DNA of 64,000 nt from Rhineura floridana (Eukaryota; Chordata; Lepidosauria; Squamata; Rhineuridae), in the NCBI RefSeq assembly GCF_030035675.1, contig NC_084489.1:18203001-18267000 (forward strand), written 5' to 3'. A model generated the notes under the pieces. It saw nothing but the letters and a program-made list of their open reading frames with translations. It searched no databases and was not told the origin of the DNA. A program made the position numbers and the translations under genes. Of the stretch, positions 25,070 to 35,159 are shown piece after piece; position 1 is the stretch's first letter; every line of letters begins with the position of its first letter.

Positions 25070-27330
25070 TAGGGTTGCCATATTCCAGTTCCACAAATCC
25101 GGGCAGGTTAATTTGTATATTATGCAAATATTTGCATAATGCAAATATTTGCATATTAATATTTGGATTGTCCAGTTGTTTTGTTTTTGTGCCTAGGAAT
25201 TACCACCAAAAACTGGGGAAAGATGTGAGAAATCTTTTTTTTAAAAGCAACATTTTCAGCCCTAAATGCCTAGACTCTAGTTTCCAACACTATGGAGTAT
25301 TTATTGATTAAGAGAATTTATATCCTGCCCTTTTGCTGTTAAAAACAGAGCTCAGCACAGCTTACAAATATAATAAAAACAATAAAAATACACAATCAGT
25401 ATAAAAACATAATAAAAACACAAAATAGCAACAAACATAAAGTAAGTCAGGGCAGCAGTATGGTTACCTTTGCTGGTCATTGACCGAAATAAACTTATTT
25501 ACATTTTTTAGCATGGTTAACCATTACAGATACGATATATTTCAGAGATGTGGTGGGTGAAGAAAAACAAGCCAAACTGTTAGGAAAAGGAGTCTTTCAC
25601 ACCACATGCTCCGTTCTAAATACTGTTGCAGCAAGTTTTACAAGTTCCTCCAGTATTCCACTGGTGCGGGCACTCAGACATTCAAAGTATCTGTATGTTT
25701 CTTAGGTTTTATAAAAGCAGAGCTTTGCTTAACTCAAAATTTCTTCTCGCTTTGATCAACCACATCTACACAGGTTCCACCTCCATACTCAAAATGAAAC
25801 TGGGCCTGGAAGTGTGCAACAACCCCACACATACCTTGCTAATTAGATTACCAATGCCAGGATGTCTGTCTTATCGACTACTCTCCTGCTCCCTGGGCAT
25901 CATGAAAGACCCAGTCCTGGGCTCAGAAAGAAAATAAATATCTGGTCCTCTTCAAAGTATTGATAAGCCTCTTGTTTTAATTGAAATAATAATTATAAAT
26001 TCTTGTTCTTATCACTAATGGGAGTTAATTATCTTGCATATGCTGCTGTTGCTTCTATGGCTGTAACGGAGTGAGGTTAAAAATAAGTGAAATGCAAATA
26101 GGAAAAAAAAACAGAAGGCAGTAACATTTTCCTAAATGTAATACCATACCAGCCACAACAAGATTCTTATGAGTAAGGCAAAAAACTAAGCATCTCACAA
26201 CCAGTCAGGATTCCTAACCAAAAACCAAAAAGATGATGAATGAAGAAATATGTATATAAGCATGACTATCAAATATATTTATTATTTACACAAACTGTAA
26301 AGATATTTATAGTGCAATCCTAAGTTTATTTATTCAGAAGCAAGTCCCAGCGTATTCAGTGGGGCTTACTCAAACAGGGACAGAACTGCAACCTCAAGTG
26401 ATAAGCAACTTCATTCACACAACCCAAAATTCCGAATCATGCCACTTTACGCTGTTTTGCAACTGTTTATACTTGTTTTATGGTTATTGGATTTTAAATG
26501 GCTTTATTTCTTGTTGTGAGCTGCCTTGGTTTCCAACCCTACTTCACAGGGGTGTTGGAAAGACTCCATACACGCACATGCACACACTGCAGATGTATAA
26601 ATACATACGGCCCATATAATAGTTTATTGTCAAACCAGCTGGTCATTGCAGAAAAATCAGTATTAGTTTTTAAAAAATCAGTATTACTTTCCTACAGAAT
26701 AAAAACTGTAATACCTAAGTAAGCCCTGCCTACTTGCTTTAAAATAGGACTGGAGACAGAAAGAGTTAGAACACAAACTATTCTTTTTTACATTCACTCC
26801 AAAGTCCCATTGATTTTCAGCACATTCATAACCATGTCTACTCAAAGTAAGTCCTATTGAATTAAATGGGATTTACTTTGGGCATATGGGATTAGCATTG
26901 CTTTTACAAAAAGCAAGTATTGGGAAGGTTTTCAAAACACTGCCCAAGCTCTGACTGAAATGTATATACTTACCCAATTTATGAGATTTTCAGATAAACT
27001 GGGGGGGGGGGGGTGAAACCACCATTTTGTTTTCTAGACACTGCCTGAGGTCAATGAAACTGAAACACAATCCCTGATTGGCTGCAATGCTGAACGGGCG
27101 GGGTTAAAGCTACAAAGTGCTATAGTACAGTACTGTTTAAAGAAAGATTTAACAGTTGAGGGGGGTGGCTGACGTTTTTATGTATATCTCGAGAACCGGA
27201 CCACCTAGAAACTTAATTTTTTTTTAAGTTAAAGCTGGGAATCCGGGCCACGTAAGGGGCTAGCCAGGCGCCGGGTGGCATGCATAGAATCCAGGTAAAA
27301 CCCGGCTATCCGGGCAATATGGCAACCCTA
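25070..27330. mobile_element. 2.26-kb non-autonomous DNA transposon with 8-base duplication
   Basis: Terminal inverted repeats TAGGGTTGCCATATT / AATATGGCAACCCTA, exactly flanked by the 8-base duplication GTTGATTG (25062-25069 and 27331-27338). An 8-base duplication suits hAT or P-like transposases. No transposase frame is evident inside; it contains an L2-type tail (25300-25440), a poly(G) run (27001-27013), and a duplicated octamer palindrome. It sits between the CRTAP and GLB1 promoters. Confidence 0.85.
25122..25154. promoter_or_regulatory. Duplicated POU-octamer palindrome
   Basis: The perfect 16-base palindrome ATGCAAATATTTGCAT occurs twice (25122-25137, 25139-25154), separated by one A. 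It makes four ATGCAAAT octamers in alternating orientation. Binding by POU factors is inference. Confidence 0.55.
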
Positions 27331-27338
27331 GTTGATTG

Positions 27339-28083
27339 GCGCTACCTCGCTATTGAAAGATCCACACACAAATAGAACAATTTTATTATTTCTCATGACC
27401 GCTTAAGAGGTGGGTTCTGCTCAAAAGCTCATGCTATAATAAATTGGATAGATTTTCGGATGCCACAAAAAATGTTTTTGCCAGCACATACCAAGAGGGC
27501 TACCCCTTTGGCATTTATTGATCTCTTTAGTAATTCTGAATATAGTTCCTTAGTCAAGGCCAAAGGGCCGGTGGTTGACTGCTCCACCTAATAGATATAT
27601 TTTTTTAAAGTAGGGTTTGAATTTGTAATATGACAGTTTCCATTTAAAGCCTAATGCCGCAATCCTATGTATGCTTACTTGAGAGTAAGCTGCATTGAAC
27701 ACAGTGAAACATGCTTCCAAATATGCATAAGGACTGGGCTTTGAGAATTTGTTTTAGAACAGAAAACTATTTGTTTTTAAGTGGTGGATAGTGCCCCCTT
27801 TAAATGCTAGTGCTTCAAAACTGACTGCCCACAATTCGTCTTGGCTCAGTGTGGAGTTTTCAAGAGGACAATGATTCTAACCATACTTCATTCTCAGGGC
27901 CAAAACAGATATGACATTAAATGTGTAAATGCATTTAATACATACATTTTGGTCCTGATGAAAACTGCCCTTGCACAAGCTGTTATTAACCCTGGAAGAG
28001 AAGCTTCCATTTGCATGACTGGAAACTTTTCCCTCCGGGCTAATAGCAGTTTTGAGGAGAGGGTTGATTTTAATCAGGCCTAT
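27339..28083. other. Intergenic, nothing gene-like
   Basis: Only one copy of the GGGAGTAAG-type dispersed repeat (27655-27740) is recognised. Confidence 0.5.
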
Positions 28084-28092
28084 GGAGGGAAG

Positions 28093-28934
28093 AGAGAGCC
28101 AGTGTGGTGTAGTGGTTAAGGTGCTGGACTACGACCTGGGAGACCAGGGTTTGAATCCCCACACAGCCATGAAGCTCACTGGGTGACATTGGGCCAGTCA
28201 CTGTCATGGCCCCGTCAGAGGACTCATCAGACGAGGATGACTCGGGAGTAACAACAGCAGACCCAGAAGCAGCAGACCCAGAAGGAGAAATGGAGGAAAC
28301 TCCTGAGAACCCAGCTCCTTCTCCCCCTCAGCTGCAGAGCACTCCAGACACAGCTGAAGCCCTTCAGCCAGACGCAGACAGTGAACAGGGTACTCCCCCC
28401 TCACCTGCAGAACGTAGACAACAGAAGGTCAGGCAGAAGAGGGGCAGGCCTGTCCACTTAAGGCCAAAACGCTGATGGCTCACACCTGCTGACAAACCTG
28501 CTCCTTAAAAGTCAAACCTTGGCTTCAGCTTGTTGCTGACTACAACATCAGGTGTAACCACTGTGTGTCTTCCTACCCCTGAACCTTGACTTGGACTGAT
28601 CTCTCAGCAAACTAGACCCGGACCTTCACAGATGTCTCTTCTGGATTTCTGGCTTGGCACGTAAGCTTTGAACGGCCTCTGCCCTTATCTTGCTTCCTCC
28701 TTGCTAGCCTGGCAGATTTATAGCCAAGCTGCCGGCTGAGGACTTACGGCCTGGCAATTACCAAGGAATCTCCAGCCCTGCCTGCACCCCCACCGACACT
28801 GCTGTCTCAGTGAAGAGCTGACAGTCACTGCCTCTCAGCCTCAGAGGAAGGCAATGGTAAGCTACCTCTGAATACTGCTTACCATGAAAACCCTATTCAT
28901 AGGGTCGCCATAAGTCGGGATTGACTTGAAGAAA
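28093..28934 (+). mobile_element. Sauria-type SINE split by a solo LTR
   Basis: Head GTGTGGTGTAGTGGTTAAGG, GGTTTGAATCCCC (A and B boxes), body TGAAGCTCACTGGGTGAC, then after the LTR the rest CTCTCAGCCTCAGAGGAAGG and the Bov-B-like tail CGCCATAAGTCGGGATTGAC. SINE target duplication GGAGGGAAG at 28084-28092 and 28935-28943. The LTR occupies 28202-28823. Confidence 0.9.
28202..28823 (+). mobile_element. Solo LTR of an LTR retroelement (fossil)
   Basis: 622 bases starting TGTCATGGC and ending GACA, with a perfect 5-base duplication GTCAC on both sides (28197-28201, 28824-28828). No internal region remains, so it is a solo LTR, probably Ty3/gypsy- or retrovirus-like; the family is not certain. 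Younger than the SINE it interrupts. The open frame at 28206-28475 is part of the LTR, not a host gene. Confidence 0.85.
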
Positions 28935-29018
28935 GGAGGGAAGAAAGGGCTGCCAGCATCCCAGGCCACTGCAGACTTTATTTTGCTGCCCACACCCTTA
29001 CTGGTTGTAAAAAAGCTC

Positions 29019-29730
29019 AAAAATGTAGGAGGAGACCTGCTGGATCAGACCAAAGCCGCATCTCCCCAGCATCCTGTTTTCACAGTGGCCAACCGGGTGT
29101 CTATGGGAAGCCCGCAAGCAGGACATGAGAGGAACAGCACTCCCCTTTTGTAATTCCCAGCAACTGGTATACAGAGGTATATTGCCTCTGCTACTGGAGA
29201 CTGAACACAGCCATCATGCCTAGTAGCCATTGATAACCATGTTCTCCATGAATTTGTCTAACCCTCTTTTGAAACCATTCACGTTTGTGGCAATTACTGT
29301 ACTTTGTCATAGCAAATTCTGTAGTTTAACAATGCTGTATGAAAAAGTACTTCCTTTTGTCTGTCCTGAACCTTCCACCATTCAGCTTTATTAGATTGCT
29401 CTGGGTTTTAGTATTATGAGTGACGGAGAAAAACTTTTATCTATCCACTTTCTCCACACCATGCATAATTTTATACACCTCCATCATATCCTTACTTGCC
29501 TTTTTTCTAAACTCAAAAGCCCCAAGTGTAACCTTTTCTCTTAGAGGGCTTGTTCTAGCCCTTGATCATTTGTCCTTTTCTGAACTTTTCTAGCTCTGTA
29601 ATAATCCTTTTTGAGATGTGACCAGAACTGTGCACAATATTCCAAACATGGTCGCACCATATATTTGTATAATGACATTATGATTTTCTCAGACAAGTTC
29701 AATGAATTTTCTGCATTTAATGTCACATTT
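29019..29730 (-). mobile_element. CR1-type LINE, 3' end
   Basis: Minus strand reads LSEKIIMSLYKYMVRPCLEY, CAQFWSHLKKD, KVQKRTNDQGLEQ, the CR1 reverse transcriptase C-terminus, then a 3' UTR ending GGATGCTGG, CTGATCCAGCAGG. About 700 bases, decayed. Confidence 0.85.
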
Positions 29731-29982
29731 GGTGTACCTGAAAAAAAGAATCAGATGCTTCATTGACTGTGGCTGGGAGCATGCCAACATGTTTAAGTGA
29801 TTAAAGAACAGTTTAGCAAGAACTGAAAACTTCCTCAGGCTGGGGTCCAAATCCTCCCTAGTCAAGCTGTTCAAGATCAGTACTTCACACACATGCATAC
29901 TAGACCAGGACAAGTCTAGCTTCTCAGGCTGAAGACGACACCTCACACCAAAGGAAAGATCACAGGCTTTTCTCAACTTGTA

Positions 29983-30016
<34 letters not shown>

Positions 30017-33000
30017 ATATATAAATACCAAATAAAATAGTTGAAACCTTATGTATTCTAGCCAGCTAGGAGCAATAAAGATGACAATCCTGCCTGAAAA
30101 TCCATTTCTGTGTTTTAAACATTCCTTTTATTACCATATTATGGTACCATGTTTTATTAACACATGTGTTAAAAAAAATTCCAGTAAGCTGTAATATGTG
30201 CTAATGGTGGTTTGGGAGTTCACCGTTTAAAGGTATATTAATGAGGCTGCTCAATTTACATTGAATTCCTATTGAATTCAATGGGGCTTACTCCCAGGTA
30301 AATGAGCACAGGATTGCTTCTAAGTTGGCTTGTTCCCTGGTTTAATCATCAGGAAGTCAGAGTATGGAACTCTAGAAAAAGAACTGTTGGTAATCATGTT
30401 GAGTATTATTAAGATTGCTTATAAAGAGCAGCTATTAAGATTGCTTATAAAGAGCAGCAACTGTTAAATAGGAAAGTTATATCCCTGCAAATCTTAATAC
30501 CATGGAATGAACATGAACCCCCCCCCTCGGTATTTTCTACTGCATCAATTATAAGAGATAGAAATTAGGAATTTTACTTTATGGGAAAAGGCAAGGTTAG
30601 ATGTTTTAAAGTCCTTTATAACTGAACATGGGATTATTTCATATAATCAACATTAACAGGCATCAGGACAATTTATCCCTCCCTTTATATCAGAACTTTA
30701 AAGAATTATTTTTTTTTCAGAAGCTTTGAAGAAATTATCTCCTGAGAGATTTGATATTTTGCTGCTCTTAGACTTCCCTCCCAGGTGCCCTGAGTAGAAT
30801 TAGGAGATTCCTCATACTGTGCTGCAGGAAGGCTGTAAGAGCAATCCCAAGACCTGTCCTGGCAAGGCAAAAGGCAGGTCTCAAGCTCCCTTCCCAGCTG
30901 GCTGTCACCCCTCAGGTGCGCTGGGTTTGGAACCACAGAAAACTAGGACAGTAGATGGGTACAAATACATAGGTCACCAGTTGGCTGAAGCTAATTCACA
31001 ATGTTTGTGAAAGAAAACATCCCACTCCCCAAGTTCATTCAAGGATAATAGTGATCATCAAGAGCGACAGCCTTTTATTCCCATCATTAATTCTTATATT
31101 CTTATAGAACCAAAATAGGCCAGTCAAATGGTTTGTTACTTGTTTTCCTTTACTTTTACCTTTCATAAACTCTCCTGTAAATCTGTCCTTTGTACACTAA
31201 TGTTAATCCTACTTAGAACAGATTCACTGAAATTAATTAACATGACTAACTTATTTTTAGTGGGTCTGCTCTGAGCAAGACTGTCATTAGATACAACCCT
31301 AGGTTTTGGGATTTTTTTTAATGAAAAAACTTTTGCTACTTATTCACTACAAATAAGTAAAAGCTTCTCAACTTAAAAATTACTGCTTTTATTCAGCTTC
31401 TATGTTTCTCATGAGAATGATTCATGAATACTAAAACATACTACTATGGAGTACACATGCATAGAGATGTGGTTGAGGACAGTGTAACAGTGTAACATGG
31501 CTTTCTACAGGGGGAGGGTTAATGTCATGGATTGTCTTGCTTCCCATCTGTGTTAGTACACAGCAGGAGGATCAATGTGGGCGGTGTAGTCAAAAACATC
31601 TGGTGCTCTTTGTGGTGTAATGGATAGAGCGCCAAACCATAGGGAAAGTTGTTGTCTGAACAAACTGAAAAAAGCAGCCTTCAGAAACTCAAAATAGACT
31701 AGATTACATAAATAGCATATCTGTATTCTGTGAACAATTCTCTAATAATCTGATAAAGTCTGTTGAGTGATAGATTGTAGCCCAGTTCACATGTCACATT
31801 AAACCATAGTTTAAAACAAATTGTGGTTTAATGTGAATGCGCATGCTGCTCAAAACATTCCTGCAGGGCTGTCCCCTGCTCCTGCTGCCATGCATATTTG
31901 AACCTGGTTGTTTCCTCATAACAAACCATGAACTGTAAGCCAAGAACAAACCTTGGTTCACATGGCTCCTGAAGTACTATATTTCACGATGATATCACAG
32001 TAACGACCCCTGCTATGTTACCACATTTCAATGTAATGTGATATCTCTCTCCCTCTTTTAAAATAGGTAAGGGGGTCATTCTGGTGTTGAAATGTAGAAT
32101 TGTGGCCTGAGCATGGACACCAACTCTCATTCTGAGATCTCAAAGGATGATTTTTTTCTTAACTAATATTTATTAGCGATAACATGCTGCTGAATTACTG
32201 TTTTTAAGCTTATTGATTCAATTGGAATTGTTTATTGCTTTTGTGATGAATTGTTTTTTAATTACTGTTTTTGTTTTAACTGTTTTTATATTTTCATTGG
32301 TTGTTTATTGATAAGTTGTGAGGTGCTTGATACTTTTATATTGATATTTATTTAGTCTTATAGTTTATATTTCATCCTATTGTGCATGTGCATGTACATG
32401 CAAGACAGCTTACAGATTAAAAACAACAACACTGTAATCAGTATAGATACTGTTTATCGATATTAAATCCAAGGTATGTATTGGAACCCCTGCAGTCTTC
32501 TACTACTTCGAGATTGGGGAGCACATAACTTTATGTTGCAATTGTTATGGTATTGTTACTATTAGCATTTGTGAGCCACTTAAGCATAATTTGCTTGTGG
32601 AAAATCAGCAAATATCAAATTATGTTATTAGTAATTCCTTCCTGATCTAAAAATGGATGTAGGGATTGAGTTTGTCTTCATATCAAATTTCATTCTGCAA
32701 ATACAAGCCAAACAGGTGAGTTAAATCAAAGGCCTCAGTTTGTTCAGTGAATTATTTCTTAATTCAATTTCCCATGTCAGCAGCCTTGATAATTCAAGCC
32801 AGTGAATAAAAATTGTTTTACTACATTCAGGTATTACATAAGATTCACAAAACCTCAATTTAAAAAGTGTAAAATAGAGGGGGTGAAAGTACACTTTCTC
32901 CTCCCTGGACACTGAAAACATCTTTCATTGTCTCAGCCAAAATATGCTTAAAATGACCACCTTGATTGAGACACAAGCACAAGTAGCAGACACTTGTAAA

Positions 33001-33325
33001 CAGTTTAAATAGACAGTTCTATATGGCACAGAATGCTGCAAGTACATATCATTGACATTATCAGAACAAACATGAGTGCCAGCTTCTGCTCAGCCTTCAG
33101 AGACAATAGAGCTTGCATTACTCTGAAGCATCTTCATAGGCTCTGGGTAGTTCTGGCAGGTATCAGCTGCTGTTTATCTTTTTCATCATATTCACAGAAC
33201 TGTAACGTTCCCATATATCTAACTGAGTACTGCTGGGACTACAGTGGCATCTGAACAACGCTAGGTAAGAGGCCAGGAAATTGCCTGGCATTTTTCAACA
33301 CAGCATTCAACAACGTTGAAGATGG
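29731..33325. other. Intergenic between CRTAP and GLB1
   Basis: No gene recognised. Contains a (GT)n run (29986-30014), a perfect 26-base tandem duplication (30407-30458), a GGGAGTAAG-family copy (30258-30320), a CCATGGTT-family copy (31778-31985) and a possible LINE 3' UTR (32150-32450). Confidence 0.5.
29986..30014. repeat. (GT)n microsatellite
   Basis: About 14 GT units in a row. Confidence 0.95.
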
Positions 33326-34190
33326 TGTCATGACTCATGAGCCCCATAGAGAACTTTTGGCAGGACTGGTCAGAGGAGGTGGTGGTTTTGGCTCCGGGGA
33401 GAGGCCCAGTGGTCTTAGAGTGTTGGAAGATGACAAGAAGAGGCCTAGTGATCTGACAACTGACAGTTCCCCCCCCGAGGCATTGATCAATGGATGATAG
33501 GGAACTGCCTGTCCGACCCAGACTCTCCCATCGACGGCTGCTCCATCCCTCAGAATGCCTCTTGTGGCTGATGTGCTGTCAGAGCCATAGGGGAAGTTGG
33601 AGGCAGAGCTAGCAAATGAAGTGCCCGAGTCATCCCCATCCCCATGGATGTGTAGGAAACTGCAGGCCTGAACAGACTCAGCCCACTAACCAGGAGACAA
33701 ATCCTGCGCAAGTAGTTGTACCAGGCCCATCCCTTTATAAGGGGCCCCCCATGAGGACTGGCAGGTGTTGCAGCAATGTCTTTGCTTATGTGGCCATGCC
33801 TAGTAGTACCTTGCTGTGATCTGAATGCTGTGTGATCTGTAACTTGATCTCAGTTCCAATTGTGTGCTAAACTGTGCACTAAAGCCATTGGCAATAATAG
33901 AGACAGTCCCAAGTCTGAATCTGTTGGTGGGAGCCTTGACTAAGCCATGAGCCTATCTCTAGGAGTCCAGTAGGGGGCGCCCGAAGATGCTCTTGTGGCA
34001 CTTGTCCCTAGATGACCGGGTGGGTGAAATAAGGGGGCAGTTCCAGCAGTTGTTGGAGGAGACGTGCACAACGGAATGGAGGGAGCCTTGTATGTCTGCA
34101 TGCTTGCGGAGTTCGGCGAGGGCGGCTGAGGCGAAGAGAAGGAAGCATATTTGTATAGCCTAGGTGCCCCTCGCCCATTTTATCATCTTG
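33326..34190 (+). mobile_element. LTR retroelement fragment: LTR and start of internal region (fossil)
   Basis: LTR about 33326-33969, starting TGTCATGAC and ending near CCA, followed at 33973-33987 by GGGGCGCCCGAAGA, which resembles a tRNA-Lys primer-binding site (GGCGCCCGAA shared). About 200 bases of internal region follow and the rest is gone. Broken remnant of a retrovirus-like or gypsy element; the right edge is approximate. No second LTR seen. Confidence 0.6.
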
Positions 34191-34217
34191 AAGTAAGTTA
34201 GAGCGAACCCAACTAGC

Positions 34218-34322
34218 GCCTACAGCCACACCACCTTGAACGCGCCCGATGCCGTCTCATCTCGGAAGCTAAACAGGGTCGGGAGAATGGGAGACCGCCT
34301 GGGAATACCGGGTGCCGTAGGG
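34218..34322 (+). pseudogene. 5S rRNA-like sequence missing about 16 internal bases
   Basis: 105 bases closely matching vertebrate 5S rRNA at both ends (starts GCCTACAGCCACACCACC, ends GAATACCGGGTGCCGTAGG) followed by a T-run like a Pol III stop. About 16 bases are absent between GGGTCGGG and ATGGGAGACC, which removes part of the internal control region. A transcribed functional 5S gene is therefore unlikely; it could also be the head of a 5S-derived SINE. Confidence 0.8.
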
Positions 34323-34939
34323 TTTTTTTGCCCTTTGAATCTCAGCCAGGCCCTGCAGCACAACCTTTCTTCCACTGGGAGGCTATAATCCCTGAAGGGT
34401 GAAAGTTACTGTTTGAATCTCAGCTTCTTTTTTCCTTGAGTTTTCTTGTGCTGATTTCTTGTTCCCCCCACCCCATTTATGGAACTCCATTTTCTGCTCC
34501 CCCTTTGATTTCTTTTTGATGAACGTTTACATGTTTTCTTTTTCGTTCTTCTGTTTGGTAAAATAAGTTCGCGTCTAATATCCTGTACCAGGAATGTATG
34601 GCTGTAGTGTTTTTATGTGATTTTACTATTTGCCGCTTTGTCTTTTACTTAGTGAGTTAAAAAGTGTATTTATTTCAATTCTATAATCATTTTTTTATTG
34701 TATTGCTTTGAACTCTTATTCCGGCTTGTTTGGAAGGACCTATTCCCTTAAAGCAGAGTAGAGAAATTGGTTAAATAAAATAAATAAAAATAATAAAAGT
34801 GGGAAAGTTTATATGCATATAGTTTGAAAACCATTTTTTAAGTGTTTGTCTTTAACTCATCATCTAAAATTATCTGAACACCTATTTTTCCTCTTGACAT
34901 CGTACGGAGAAACTGCTGCTTCTCGTATTTATTTAATTT
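34323..34939. other. Flank upstream of the GLB1 promoter
   Basis: T-rich sequence with a possible LINE 3' end (about 34620-34800, ending in an AAATAAAATAAATAAA-like tail). No gene. Confidence 0.4.
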
Positions 34940-35108
34940 ATCCTCGCATTGTAATTGGTTGGTTGGGGAACTTGGGGCGGAAGCTCCAGTCAAGTCAGCT
35001 GACTTGGGAGTCATGAGACTGTGGACGGCTAAAGTTGGGGGTTGACGCGAAACAGTGTCTTTCTTCTGTATTCCCGCCTTCCAATCTTGCTGCGTTCAAT
35101 TTTGTGTT
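34940..35108 (+). promoter_or_regulatory. GLB1: GLB1 promoter and 5' UTR region
   Basis: An inverted CCAAT box (ATTGG, 34954-34958), a GC box (GGGGCGG, 34974-34980) and a perfect 16-base palindrome CAAGTCAGCTGACTTG (34991-35006) precede the GLB1 start. The palindrome core GTCAGCTGAC differs from the TFEB/CLEAR consensus GTCACGTGAC only by swapping the middle CG to GC. No TATA box is seen. Confidence 0.55.
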
Positions 35109-35159
35109 ATGTTCGCCGTGCTGTTGTTGCATCTCCTGTATGCAGGATTTGGATCATCC
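35109..35159 (+). CDS. GLB1: GLB1 coding exon 1 (signal peptide)
   Basis: ATG at 35109 with G at -3, then [17 protein letters not shown] and donor GTAAGTG. The frame is phase 0 at the donor, as in human exon 1. The exon encodes only the signal peptide, with a hydrophobic core [13 protein letters not shown]. It is 17 codons against 25 in human. The upstream frame is open but has no earlier ATG close by, so this start is preferred. Confidence 0.85.

Noticed and set aside
28206-28475. 89-codon acidic protein (MAPSEDSSDEDDSG start)
   Set aside because: Lies wholly inside an LTR defined by 5-base duplications; no evidence of a host gene.
31600-31640. tRNA gene (GGTGTAATGGATAGAGCG looks like an A box)
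   Set aside because: No B box at the right distance and no cloverleaf; at most a remnant.
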